Assembly (NCBI RefSeq): GCF_051020975.1
Contig: NW_027478158.1
Location: 16,182,001 to 16,246,000, forward strand
Origin: Osmia lignaria lignaria
Lineage: Eukaryota > Arthropoda > Insecta > Hymenoptera > Megachilidae
Reading direction: 5' to 3'
DNA length: 64,000 nt
Position 1 is the stretch's first letter, and every line of letters begins with the position of its first letter. Shown here one piece after another: positions 12,448-25,455 of this stretch. The notes below the pieces were generated by a model. That model had not been told where the DNA came from. It saw only the letters and a program-made list of their open reading frames with translations, and did no database searches. Made by a program: the position numbers and the translations under genes.

Positions 12448-15400
12448 AGGTCTCTTAACATTTTGCCATAGCTCGCTTCGTTTCCGAGATATTTGCAGAT
12501 TTATCTCAAGGGAAGGGGCCTGACGGACATATTTCGAGATATTTCTTCTTCTTGTTGTTCTTCTTCTGCACAGCTAAGCTGGAAGTGGCATTTGCGGCTC
12601 GCACTAGTGCACAGTTATCTCAAAGAAAGGGGCCACGGTGTTTCTGTATCTCTATTATGTTGGTGCGGCTTCGGAACTATTAAGTATCTCGATATATCTC
12701 GAAAACTACGCTTCTGATCAAAAAATATCATAGAACATAAATTGTAGGAAACGTAATTCTCTACAAAAAACGTCCCTTAACATTTTGCCATAGCTCGCTT
12801 CGTTTCCGAGATATTTGCAGATTCAGCTCAAAGGAACTGGCCTGACGGACATATTTCGAGATATTTCTTCTTCTTGTTGTTCTTCCTCTGCACAGCTAAG
12901 CTGGAAGTGGCATTTGCAGCTCGCAATAGTGCAGAGTTATCTCAAAGAAAGGGGCCACGGTGTTTCTGTATCTCTATTATGTTGGTGCGGCTCCGGAACT
13001 TTTAAATATCTTGATATATCTCGAGAACTACGCATCTGATCAAAAAATATCATAGAACATAAAAAGTAGGAAACTTAATTCTCTACAAAAAAGGTCTCTC
13101 AACATTTTGCCATAGCTCGCTTCGTTTCCGAGATATTTGCATATTTATTTCAAGGGAAGGGGCCTGACGGACATATTTCGAGATATTTCTTCTTCTTGGT
13201 GTTCTTCTTCTGCACAGCTAAGCTGGAAGTGGCATTTGCGGCTCGCACTAGTGCAGAGTTATCTCAAAGAAAGGGGCCACGGTGTTTCTGTATCTCTATT
13301 ATGTTGGTGCGGCTTCGGAACTTTTAAATATCTCGATATATCTCGAAAACTACGCTTCTGATCAAAAAATATCATAGAACATAAATTGTAGGAAACATAA
13401 TTCTCTACAAAAAAGGTCTCTTAACATTTTGCCATAGCTCGCTTCGTTTCCGAGATATTTGCAGATTTATCTCAAGGGAAGGGGCCTGACGGACATATTT
13501 CGAGATATTTCTTCTTCTTGTTGTTCTTCTTCTGCACAGCTAAGCTGGAAGTGGCATTTGCGGCTCGCACTAGTGCACAGTTATCTCAAAGAAAGGGGCC
13601 ACGGTGTTTCTGTATCTCTATTATGTTGGTGCGGCTCCGGAACTTTTAAATATCTTGATATATCTCGAGAACTACGCATCTGATCAAAAAATATCATAGA
13701 ACATAAAAAGTAGGAAACTTAATTCTCTACAAAAAAGGTCTCTTAACATTTTGCCATAGCTCGCTTCGTTTCCGAGATATTTGCAGATATATCTCAAGGG
13801 AAGGGGCCTGACGGACATATTTCGAGATATTTCTTCTTCTTGTTGTTCTTCTTCTGCACAGCTAAGCTGGAAGTGGCATTTACTGCTCGCAATAGTGCAG
13901 AGTTATCTCAAAGAAAGGGGCCACGGTGTTTCTGTATCTCTATTAGGTTGGTGCGGCTTCGGAACTTTTAAATATCTTGATATATCTCGAGAACTACGCA
14001 TCTGATCAAAAAATATCATAGAACATGAAAAGTAGGAAACTTAATTCTCTACAAAAAAGGTCTCTTAAGATTTTGCCATAGCTCTCTTCGTTTCCGAGAT
14101 ATTTGCAGATTTTTCTCAAGGGAAGGGGCCTGACGGACATATTTCGAGATATTTCTTCTTCTTGTTGTTCTTCTTCTGCACAGCTAAGCTGGAAGTGGCA
14201 TTTGCGGCTCGCACTATTGCAGAGTTATCTCAAAGAAAGGGGCCACGGTGTTTCTGTATCTCTATTATGTTGGTGCGGCTTCGGAACTTTTAAATATCTC
14301 GATATATCTCGAAAACTACGCTTCTGATCAAAAAATATCATAGAACATAAATTGTAGGAAACATAATTCTCTACAAAAAAGGTTTCTTAACATTTTGCCA
14401 TAGCTCGCTTCGTTTCCGAGATATTTGCAGATATATCTCAAGGGAAGGGGCCTGACGGACATATTTCGAGATATTTCTTCTTCTTGTTGTTCTTCTTCTG
14501 CACAGCTAAGCTGGAAGTGGCATTTACAGCTCGCAATAGTGCAGAGTTATCTCAAAGAAAGGGGCCACGGTGTTTCTGTATCTCTATTATGTTGGTGCGG
14601 CTTCGGAACTTTTAAATATCTTGATATATCTCGAGAACTACGCATCTGATCAAAAAATATCATAGAACATAAAAAGTAGGAAACTTAATTCTCTACAAGA
14701 AAGGTCTCTAAACATTTTGCCACAGCTCGCTTCGTTTCCGAGATATTTGCAGATTTATCTCAAGGGAAGGGGCCTGACGGACATATTTCGAGATATTTCT
14801 TCTTCTTCTTGTTCTTCTTCTGCACAGCTAAGCTGGAAGTGGCATTTGCAGCTCGCAATAGTGCTGAGTTATCTCAAAGAGAGGGGCCACGGTGTTTCTG
14901 TATCTCTATTATGTTGGTGCGGCTTCGGAACTTTTAAATATCTTGATATATCTCGTGAACTACGCATCTGATCAAAAAATATCATAGAACATGAAAAGTA
15001 GGAAACTTAATTCTCTACAAAAAAGGTCTCTTAACATTTTGCCATAGCTCGCTTCGTTTCCGAGATATTTGCAGATTTATCTCAAGGGAAGGGGCCTGAC
15101 GGACATATTTCGAGATATTTCTTCTTCTTGTTGTTCTTCTTCTGCACAGCTAAGCTGGAAGTGGCATTTGCAGCTCGCACTAGTGCAGAGTTATCTCAAA
15201 GAAAGGGGCCACGGTGTTTCTGTATCTCTATTATGTTGGTGCGGCTTCGGAACTTTTAAATATCTCGATATATCTCGAAAACTACGCTTCTGATCAAAAA
15301 ATATCATAGAACATAAATTGTAGGAAACATAATTCTCTACAAAAAAGGTCTCTTAACATTTTGCCATAGCTCGCTTCGTTTCCGAGATATTTGCAGATTT

Positions 15401-16678
15401 ATCTCAAGGGAAGGGGCCTGACGGACATATTTCGAGATATTTCTTCTTCTTGTTGTTCTTCTTCTGCACAGCTAAGCTGGAAGTGGCATTTGCGGCTCGC
15501 ACTAGTGCAGAGTTATCTCAAAGAAAGGGGCCACGGTGTTTCTGTATCTCTATTATGTTGGTGCGGCTTCGGAACTTTTAAAAATCTCGATATATCTCGA
15601 AAACTACGCTTCTGATCAAAAAATATCATAGAACATAAATTGTAGGAAACATAATTCTCTACAAAAAACGTCTCTTAACATTTTGCCATAGCTCGCTTCG
15701 TTTCCGAGATATTTGCAGATTCAGCTCAAAGGAACGGGCCTGACGGACATATTTCGAGATACTTCTTCTTCTTGTTGTTCTTCCTCTGCACGGCTAAGCT
15801 GGAAGTGGCATTTACAGCTCGCAATAGTGCAGAGTTATCTCAAAGAAAGGGGCCACGGTGTTTCTGTATCTCTATTATGTTGGTGCGGCTTCGGAACTTT
15901 TAAATATCTTGATATATCTCGAGAACTACGCATCTGATCAAAAAATATCATAGAACATAAAAAGTAGCGAACTTAATTCTCTACAAAAAAGGTCTCTTAA
16001 CATTTTGCCATAGCTCGCTTCGTTTCCGAGATATTTGCAGATTTATCTCAAGGGAAGGGGCCTGACGGACATATTTCGAGATATTTCTTCTTCTTGTTGT
16101 TCTTCTTCTGCACAGCTAAGCTGGAAGTGGCATTTGCGGCTCGCACTAGTGCAGAGTTATCTCAACGAAAGGGGCCACGGTGTTTCTGTATCTCTATTAT
16201 GTTGGTGCGGCTTCGGAACTTTTAAATATCTTGATATATCTCGAGAACTACGCATCTGATCAAAAAATATCATCGAACATAAAAAGTAGGAAACTTAATT
16301 CTCTACAAGAAAGGACTCTAAACATTTTGCCATAGCTCGCTTCGTTTCCGAGATATTTGCAGATTTATCTCAAGGGAAGGGGCCTGACGGACATATTTCG
16401 AGATATTTCTTCTTCTTGTTGTTCTTCTTCTGCACAGCTAAGCTGGAAGTGGCATTTGCAGCACGCAATAGTGCAGAGTTATCTCAAAGAGAGGGGCCAC
16501 GGTGTTTCTGTATCTCTATTATGTTGGTGCGGCTTCGGAACTTTTAAATATCTCGATATATCTCGAAAACTACGCTTCTGATCAAAAAATATCATAGAAC
16601 ATAAATTGTAGGAAACATAATTCTCTACAAAAAAGGTCTCTTAACATTTTGCCATAGCTCGCTTCGTTTCCGAGATAT

Positions 16679-16999
16679 TTGCATATTTATCTCAAGGGAA
16701 GGGGCCTGACGGACATATTTCGAGATATTTCTTCTTCTTGTTGTTCTTCTTCTGCACAGCTAAGCTGGAAGTGGCATTTGCGGCTCTCACTAGTGCAGAG
16801 TTATCTCAGAGAAAGGGGCACGGTGTTTCTGGATCTCTATTATGTTGGTGCGGCTTCGGAACTTTTAAATATCTCGATATATCTCGAAAACTACGCTTCT
16901 GATCAAAAAATATCATAGAACGTAAATTGTAGGAAACATTATTCTCTACAAAAAAGGTCTCTTAACATTTTGCCATAGCTCGCTTCGTTTCCGAGATAT
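16679..16999 (+). repeat. 321-bp variant monomer (1-bp deletion, GGGGCACGG)
   Basis: GGGGCCACGG has become GGGGCACGG near 16815. The unit also carries GGCTCTCACTAG and CTGGATCTC. This deletion occurs once in the window, so this unit has not been amplified here. Confidence 0.92.
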
Positions 17000-17321
17000 T
17001 TGCAGATTCAGATCAAAGGAACGGGCCTGACGGACATATTTTGAGATACTTCTTCTTCTTGTTGTTCTTCTTCTGCACAGCTAAGCTGGAAGTGGCATTT
17101 GCAGCTCGCACTAGTGCAGAGTTATCTCAAAGAAAGGGGCCACGGTGTTTCTGTATCTCTATTATGTTGGTGCGGCTTCGGAACTTTTAAATATCTCGAT
17201 ATATCTCGAAAACTACGCTTCTGATCAAAAAATATCATAGAACATAAATTGTAGGAAACATAATTCTCTACAAAAAAGGTCTCTTAACATTTTGCCATAG
17301 CTCGCTTCGTTTCCGAGATAT
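17000..17321 (+). repeat. Full-length variant monomer with CAGATTCAGATC head and stop
   Basis: The head reads CAGATTCAGATCAAAGG, a further change on the CAGATTCAGCTC haplotype, and ATATTTTGAGATAC breaks the otherwise constant TTCGAGATAT box and gives an in-frame TGA. It is one of few units to lose the forward CGAGATAT box. Confidence 0.85.
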
Positions 17322-20300
17322 TTGCAGATTTATCTCAAGGGAAGGGGCCTGACGGACATATTTCGAGATATTTCTTCTCCTTGTTGTTCTTCTTCTGCAC
17401 AGCTAAGCTGGAAGTGGCATTTGCGGCTCGCACTAGTGCAGAGTTATCTCAAAGAAAGGGGCCACGGTGTTTCTGTATCTCTATTATGTTGGTGCGGCTT
17501 CGGAACTTTTAAATATCTCGATATATCTCGAAAACTACGCTTCTGATCAAAAAATATCATAGAACATAAATTGTAGGAAACATAATTCTCTACAAAAAAC
17601 GTCTCTTACCATTTTGCCATCGCTCGCTTCGTTTCCGAGATATTTGCAGATATATCTCAAGGGAAGGGGCCTGACGGACATATTTCGAGATATTTCTTCT
17701 TCTTGTTGTTCTTCTTCTGCACAGCTAAGCTGGAAGTGGCATTTACAGCTCGCAATAGTGCAGAGTTATCTCAAAGAAAGGGGCCACGGTGTTTCTGTAT
17801 CTCTATTATGTTGGTGCGGCTTCGGAACTTTTAAATATCTTGATATATCTCGAGAACTACGCATCTGATCAAAAAATATCGTAGAACATGAAAAGTAGGA
17901 AACTTAATTCTCTACAAAAAAGGTCTCTTAACATTTTGCCATAGCTCTCTTCGTTTCCGAGATATTTGCAGATTTATCTCAAGGGAAGGGGCCTGACGGA
18001 CATATTTCGAGATATTTCTTCATCTTGTTGTTCTTCTTCTGCACAGCTAAGCTGGAAGTGGCATTTGCAGCTCGGAATAGTGCAGAGTTATCTCAAAGAA
18101 AGGGGCCACGGTGTTTCTGTATCTCTATTATGTTGGTGCGGCTTCGGAACTTTTAAATATCTCGATATATCTCGAAAACTACGCTTCTGATCAAAAAATA
18201 TCATAGAACATAAATTGTAGGAAACATAATTCTCTACAAAAAACGTCTCTTACCATTTTGCCATAGCTCGCTTCGTTTCCGAGATATTTGCAGATTCAGC
18301 TCAAAGGAACGGGCCTGACGGACATATTTCGAGATACTTCATCTTCTTGTTGTTCTTCCTCTGCACAGCTAAGCTGGAAGTGGCATTTGCAGCTCGCAAT
18401 AGTGCAGAGTTATCTCAAAGAAAGGGGCCACGGTGTTTCTGTATCTCTATTATGTTGGTGCGGCTTCGGAACTTTTAAATATCTTGATATATCTCGAGAA
18501 CTACGCATCTGATCAAAAAATATCATAGAACATGAAAAGTAGGAACCTTAATTCTCTACAAAAAAGGTCTCTTAACATTTTGCCATAGCTCTCTTCGTTT
18601 CCGAGATATTTGCAGATTTATCTCAAGGGAAGGGGCCTGACGGACATATTTCGAGATATTTCTTCTTCTTGTTGTTCTTCTTCTGCACAGCTAAGCTGGA
18701 AGTGGCATTTGCAGCTCGCAATAGTGCAGAGTTATCTCAAAGAAAGGGGCCACGGTGTTTCTGTATCTCTATTATGTTGGTGCGGCTTCGGAACTTTTAA
18801 ATATCTTGATATATCTCGAGAACTACGCGTCTGATCAAAAAATATCATAGAACATAAAAAGTAGGAAACAGAATTCTCTACAAAAACGGTCTCTTAACAT
18901 TTTGCCATAGCTCGCTTCGTTTCCGAGATATTTGCAGATATATCTCAAGGGAAGGGGCCTGACGGACATATTTCGAGATATTTCTTCTTCTTGTTGTTCT
19001 TCTTCTGCACAGCTAAGCTGGAAGTGGCATTTGCGGCTCGCACTGGTGCACAGTTATCTCAAAGAAAGGGGCCACGGTGTTTCTGTATCTCTATTATGTT
19101 GGTGCGGCTTCGGAACTTTTAAGTATCTCGATATATCTCGAAAACTACGCTTCTGATCAAAAAATATCATAGAACATAAATTGTAGGAAACATAATTCTC
19201 TACAAAAAACGTCTCTTAACATTTTGCCATAGCTCGCTTCGTTTCCGAGATATTTGCAGATTTATCTCAAGGGAAGGGGCCTGACGGACATATTTCGAGA
19301 TATTTCTTCTTCTTGTTGTTCTTCTTCTGCACAGCTAAGCTGGAAGTGGCATTTGCAGCTCGCAATAGTGCAGAGTTATCTCAAAGAAAGGGGCCACGGT
19401 GTTTCTGTATCTCTATTATGTTGGTGCGGCTTCGGAACTTTTAAATATCTTGATATATCTCGAGAACTACGCGTCTGATCAAAAAATATCATAGAACATA
19501 AAAAGTAGGAAACATAATTCTCTACAAAAACGGTCTCTTAACATTTTGCCATAGCTCGCTTCGTTTCCGAGATATTTGCAGATATATCTCAAGGGAAGGG
19601 GCCTGACGGACATATTTCGAGATATTTCTTTTTCTTGTTGTTCTTCTTCTGCACAGCTAAGCTGGAAGTGGTATTTGCGGCTCGCACTGGTGCACAGTTA
19701 TCTCAAAGAAAGGGGCCACGGTGTTTCTGTATCTCTATTATGTTGGTGCGGCTTCGGAACTTTTAAATATCTCGATATATCTCGAAAACTACGCTTCTGA
19801 TCAAAAAATATCATAGAACCTAAATTGTAGGAAACATAATTCTCTACAAAAAAGGTCTCTTAATATTTTGCCATAGCTCGCTTCGTTTCCGAGATATTTG
19901 CAGATATATCTCAAGGGAAGGGGCCTGACGGACATATTTCGAGATATTTCTTCTTCTTGTTGTTCTTCTTCTGCACAGCTAAGCTGGAAGTGGCATTTGC
20001 GGCTCGCACTAGTGCAGAGTTATCTCAAAGAAAGGGGCCACGGTGTTTCTGTATCTCTATTATGTTGGTGCGGCTTCGGAACTTTTAAATATCTTGATAT
20101 ATCTCGAGAACTACGCATCTGATCAAAAAATATCATAGAACATAAAAAGTAGGAAACTTAATTCTCTACAAAAAAGGTCTCTTAACATTTTGCCATAGCT
20201 CGCTTCGTTTCCGAGATATTTGCAGATTTATCTCAAGGGAAGGGGCCTGACGGACATATTTCGAGATATTTCTTCTTCTTGTTGTTCTTCTTCTGCACAG

Positions 20301-20339
20301 CTAAGCTGGAAGTGGCATTTGCGGCTCGCACTAGTGCAC

Positions 20340-21704
20340 AGTTATCTCAAAGAAAGGGGCCACGGTGTTTCTGTATCTCTATTATGTTGGTGCGGCTTCG
20401 GAACGTTTAAGTATCCCGATATATCTCGAAAACTACGCTTCTGATCAAAAAATATCATAGAACATAAATTGTAGGAAACATAATTCTCTACAAAAAACGT
20501 CTCTTAACATTTTGCCATAGCCCGCTTCGTTTCCGAGATATTTGCAGATTCAGCTCAAAGGAACTGGCCTGACGGACATATTTCGAGATATTTCTTCTTC
20601 TTGTTGTTCTTCCTCTGCACAGCTAAGCTGGAAGTGGCATTTGCAGCTCGCAATAGTGCAGAGTCATCTCAAAGAAAGGGGCCACGGTGTTTCTGTATCT
20701 CTATTATGTTGGTGCGGCTTCGGAACTTTTAAATATCTTGATATATCTCGAGAACTACGCATCTGATCAAAAAATATCATAGAACATGAAAAGTAGGAAC
20801 CTTAATTCTCTACAAAAAAGGTCTCTTAACATTTTGCCATAGCTCTCTTCGTTTCCGAGATATTTGCAGATTTATCTCAAGGGAAGGGGCCTGACGGACA
20901 TATTTCGAGATATTTCTTCTTCTTGTTGTTCTTCTTCTGCACAGCTAAGCTGGAAGTGGCATTTGCAGCTCGCAATAGTGCAGAGTTATCTCAAAGAAAG
21001 GGGCCACGGTGTTTCTGTATCTCTATTATGTTGGTGCGGCTTCGGAACTTTTAAATATCTCGATATATCTCGAAAACTACGCTTCTGATCAAAAAATATC
21101 ATAGAACATAAATTGTAGGAAACATAATTCTCTACAAAAAACGTCTCTTAACATTTTGCCATAGCTCGCTTCGTTTCCGAGATATTTGCAGATTCAGCTC
21201 AAAGGAACTGGCCTGACGGACATATTTCGAGATATTTCTTCTTCTTGTTGTTCTTCCTCTGCACAGCTAAGCTGGAAGTGGCATTTGCAGCTCGCAATAG
21301 TGCAGAGTTGTCTCAAAGAAAGGGGCCACGGTGTTTCTGTATCTCTATTATGTTGGTGCGGCTTCGGAACTTTTAAATATCTTGATATATCTCGAGAACT
21401 ACGCATCTGATCAAAAAATATCATAGAACATAAAAAGTAGGAAACTTAATTCTCTACAAAAAAGGTCTCTTAACATTTTGCCATAGCTCGCTTCGTTTCC
21501 GAGATATTTGCAGATTTATCTCAAGGGGAGGGGCCTGACGGACATATTTCGAGATATTTCTTCTTCTTGTTGTTCTTCTTCTGCACAGCTGAGCTGGAAG
21601 TGGCATTTGCAGGTCGCAATAGTGCAGAGTTATCTCAAAGAAAGGGGCCACGGTGTTTCTGTATCTCTATTATGTTGGTGCGGCTTCGGAACTTTTAAAT
21701 ATCT
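20340..21704 (+). repeat. Nested duplication, copy 1 (partners 22594-23958 and 24204-25330)
   Basis: Diagnostic sites are GAACGTTTAAGTATCCCG near 20401, CATAGCCCGCTTCG near 20516, GAGTCATCTC near 20661, GTAGGAACCTTAATT, GAGTTGTCTC near 21306, and the pair CAGCTGAGCTGG with TTGCAGGTCGC. The block recurs 2254 bp (7 monomers) downstream, and most of it again 1610 bp (5 monomers) further on. Confidence 0.9.
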
Positions 21705-22658
21705 CGATATATCTCGAAAACTACGCTTCTGCTCAAAAAATATCATAGAACGTAAATTGTACGAAATATTATTCTCTACAAAAAAGGTCTCTCAACGTTT
21801 TGCCATAGCTCGCTTCGTTTCCGAGATATTTGCAGATTCATCTCAAGGGAAGGTGTCTGACGGACATATTTCGAGATATTTCTTCTTCTTGTTGTTCTTC
21901 TTCTGCACAGCTAAGCTGGAAGTGGCATTTGCGGCTCGCACTGGTGCACAGTTATCTCAAAGAAAGGGGCCACGGTGTTTCTGTATCTCTATTATGTTGG
22001 TGCGTCTTCGGAACTTTTAAATATCTCGATATATCTCGAAAACTACGCTTCTGATCAAAAAATATCATAGAACATAAATTGTAGGAAACATAATTCTCTA
22101 CAAAAAACGTCTCTTAACATTTTGCCATAGCTCGCTTCGTTTCCGAGATATTTGCAGATTCAGCTCAAAGGAACTGGCCTGACGGACATATTTCGAGATA
22201 TTTCTTCTTCTTGTTGTTCTTCTTCTGCACAGCTAAGCTGGAAGTGGCATTTGCGGCTCGCACTAGTGCAGAGTTATCTCAAAGAAAGGGGCCACGGTGT
22301 TTCTGTATCTTTATTATGTTGGTGCGGCTTCGGAACTTTTAAATATCTCGATATATCTCGAAAACTACGCTTCTGATCAAAAAATATCATAGAAGATAAA
22401 AAGCAGGAAACTTAATTCTCTACAAAAAAGGTCTCTTAACATTTTGCCATAGCTCGCTTCGTTTCCGAGATATTTGCAGATTTATCTCAAGGGAAGGGGC
22501 CTGACGGACATATTTCGAGATATTTCTTCTTCTTGTTGTTCTTCTTCTGCACAGCTGAGCTGGAAGTGGCATTTGCAGGTCGCAATAGTGCAGAGTTATC
22601 TCAAAGAAAGGGGCCACGGTGTTTCTGTATCTCTATTATGTTGGTGCGGCTTCGGAAC
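20948..22658 (+). repeat. 14-monomer-offset duplication, left copy (partner 25456-27166)
   Basis: This block recurs at 4508 bp. Its clearest marker is the unit at 21508, whose tail has CTTCTGCTCAAAAA and GTACGAAATATTATT, followed by a GCGTCTTCGG core and a GATAAAAAGCAGG tail. The TGATCA to TGCTCA change removes the usual stop, which makes the frame run 170 codons in this copy and its partner. That is a chance readthrough, not a gene. Confidence 0.9.
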
Positions 22659-23958
22659 GTTTAAGTATCCCGATATATCTCGAAAACTACGCTTCTGATC
22701 AAAAAATATCATAGAACATAAATTGTAGGAAACATAATTCTCTACAAAAAACGTCTCTTAACATTTTGCCATAGCCCGCTTCGTTTCCGAGATATTTGCA
22801 GATTCAGCTCAAAGGAACTGGCCTGACGGACATATTTCGAGATATTTCTTCTTCTTGTTGTTCTTCCTCTGCACAGCTAAGCTGGAAGTGGCATTTGCAG
22901 CTCGCAATAGTGCAGAGTCATCTCAAAGAAAGGGGCCACGGTGTTTCTGTATCTCTATTATGTTGGTGCGGCTTCGGAACTTTTAAATATCTTCATATAT
23001 CTCGAGAACTACGCATCTGATCAAAAAATATCATAGAACATGAAAAGTAGGAACCTTAATTCTCTACAAAAAAGGTCTCTTAACATTTTGCCATAGCTCT
23101 CTTCGTTTCCGAGATATTTGCAGATTTATCTCAAGGGAAGGGGCCTGACGGACATATTTCGAGATATTTCTTCTTCTTGTTGTTCTTCTTCTGCACAGCT
23201 AAGCTGGAAGTGGCATTTGCAGCTCGCAATAGTGCAGAGTTATCTCAAAGAAAGGGGCCACGGTGTTTCTGTATCTCTATTATGTTGGTGCGGCTTCGGA
23301 ACTTTTAAATATCTCGATATATCTCGAAAACTACGCTTCTGATCAAAAAATATCATAGAACATAAATTGTAGGAAACATAATTCTCTACAAAAAACGTCT
23401 CTTAACATTTTGCCATAGCTCGCTTCGTTTCCGAGATATTTGCAGATTCAGCTCAAAGGAACTGGCCTGACGGACATATTTCGAGATATTTCTTCTTCTT
23501 GTTGTTCTTCCTCTGCACAGCTAAGCTGGAAGTGGCATTTGCAGCTCGCAATAGTGCAGAGTTGTCTCAAAGAAAGGGGCCACGGTGTTTCTGTATCTCT
23601 ATTATGTTGGTGCGGCTTCGGAACTTTTAAATATCTTGATATATCTCGAGAACTACGCATCTGATCAAAAAATATCATAGAACATAAAAAGTAGGAAACT
23701 TAATTCTCTACAAAAAAGGTCTCTTAACATTTTGCCATAGCTCGCTTCGTTTCCGAGATATTTGCAGATTTATCTCAAGGGGAGGGGCCTGACGGACATA
23801 TTTCGAGATATTTCTTCTTCTTGTTGTTCTTCTTCTGCACAGCTGAGCTGGAAGTGGCATTTGCAGGTCGCAATAGTGCAGAGTTATCTCAAAGAAAGGG
23901 GCCACGGTGTTTCTGTATCTCTATTATGTTGGTGCGGCTTCGGAACTTTTAAATATCT
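22594..23958 (+). repeat. Nested duplication, copy 2
   Basis: This carries all the markers of copy 1 in order, with one difference seen: CTTCATAT near 22991 where the other copies have CTTGATAT. It starts within the unit at 22474, which joins the CAGGTCGCAATAG middle to the GTTTAAGTATCCCG core. That places a recombination junction inside a single monomer. Confidence 0.9.
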
Positions 23959-24203
23959 TGATATATCTCGAGAACTACGCATCTGATCAAAAAATATCAT
24001 AGAACATAAAAAGTAGGAAACTTAATTCTCTACAAAAAAGGTCTCTTAACATTTTGCCATAGCTCGCTTCGTTTCCGAGATATTTGCAGATTTATCTCAA
24101 GGGAAGGGGCCTGACGGACATATTTCGAGATATTTCTTCTTCTTGTTGTTCTTCTTCTGCACAGCTAAGCTGGAAGTGGCATTTGCGGCTCGCACTAGTG
24201 CAC

Positions 24204-25330
24204 AGTTATCTCAAAGAAAGGGGCCACGGTGTTTCTGTATCTCTATTATGTTGGTGCGGCTTCGGAACGTTTAAGTATCCCGATATATCTCGAAAACTAC
24301 GCTTCTGATCAAAAAATATCATAGAACATAAATTGTAGGAAACATAATTCTCTACAAAAAACGTCTCTTAACATTTTGCCATAGCCCGCTTCGTTTCCGA
24401 GATATTTGCAGATTCAGCTCAAAGGAACTGGCCTGACGGACATATTTCGAGATATTTCTTCTTCTTGTTGTTCTTCCTCTGCACAGCTAAGCTGGAAGTG
24501 GCATTTGCAGCTCGCAATAGTGCAGAGTCATCTCAAAGAAAGGGGCCACGGTGTTTCTGTATCTCTATTATGTTGGTGCGGCTTCGGAACTTTTAAATAT
24601 CTTGATATATCTCGAGAACTACGCATCTGATCAAAAAATATCATAGAACATGAAAAGTAGGAACCTTAATTCTCTACAAAAAAGGTCTCTTAACATTTTG
24701 CCATAGCTCTCTTCGTTTCCGAGATATTTGCAGATTTATCTCAAGGGAAGGGGCCTGACGGACATATTTCGAGATATTTCTTCTTCTTGTTGTTCTTCTT
24801 CTGCACAGCTAAGCTGGAAGTGGCATTTGCAGCTCGCAATAGTGCAGAGTTATCTCAAAGAAAGGGGCCACGGTGTTTCTGTATCTCTATTATGTTGGTG
24901 CGGCTTCGGAACTTTTAAATATCTCGATATATCTCGAAAACTACGCTTCTGATCAAAAAATATCATAGAACATAAATTGTAGGAAACATAATTCTCTACA
25001 AAAAACGTCTCTTAACATTTTGCCATAGCTCGCTTCGTTTCCGAGATATTTGCAGATTCAGCTCAAAGGAACTGGCCTGACGGACATATTTCGAGATATT
25101 TCTTCTTCTTGTTGTTCTTCCTCTGCACAGCTAAGCTGGAAGTGGCATTTGCAGCTCGCAATAGTGCAGAGTTGTCTCAAAGAAAGGGGCCACGGTGTTT
25201 CTGTATCTCTATTATGTTGGTGCGGCTTCGGAACTTTTAAATATCTTGATATATCTCGAGAACTACGCATCTGATCAAAAAATATCATAGAACATAAAAA
25301 GTAGGAAACTTAATTCTCTACAAAAAAGGT
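24204..25330 (+). repeat. Nested duplication, copy 3
   Basis: Third occurrence of the GTTTAAGTATCCCG, AGCCCGCTTCG, GAGTCATCTC and GAGTTGTCTC series, 1610 bp after copy 2. It ends where the spacer reads AGGTATCTTAAC instead of AGGTCTCTTAAC. Immediately downstream the GAGTTGTCTC unit is repeated once more at 25694, 644 bp on. Confidence 0.88.
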
Positions 25331-25455
25331 ATCTTAACATTTTGCCATAGCTCGCTTCGTTTCCGAGATATTTGCAGATTTATCTCAAGGGGAGGGGCCT
25401 GACGGACATATTTCGAGATATTTCTTCTTCTTGTTGTTCTTCTTCTGCACAGCTG

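Larger units (their letters stand above)
12448..20339 (+). repeat. Monomeric stretch without a followable higher-order period
   Basis: About 24 monomers in which head, middle and tail haplotypes alternate without a block repeat I could follow over more than about two units. Short echoes exist: 18610 and 19254 share an ACGCGTCTG tail, and 18932 and 19576 share GCACTGGTGCACAG, 644 bp apart. The 321-bp unit at 16679 and the diverged unit at 17000 lie here. No gene or foreign insert is visible. Confidence 0.8.

Noticed and set aside
21194..21424. Minus-strand frames of 65-76 codons at many sites
   Set aside because: They are the complement of the same repeat, appear only in certain haplotypes, and show no feature of a real protein.
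21508..22020. 170-codon open frame (also at 26016-26528)
   Set aside because: It arises because TGATCA became TGCTCA, so the frame reads into the next monomer. The two cases are copies of one duplication, not independent conservation.
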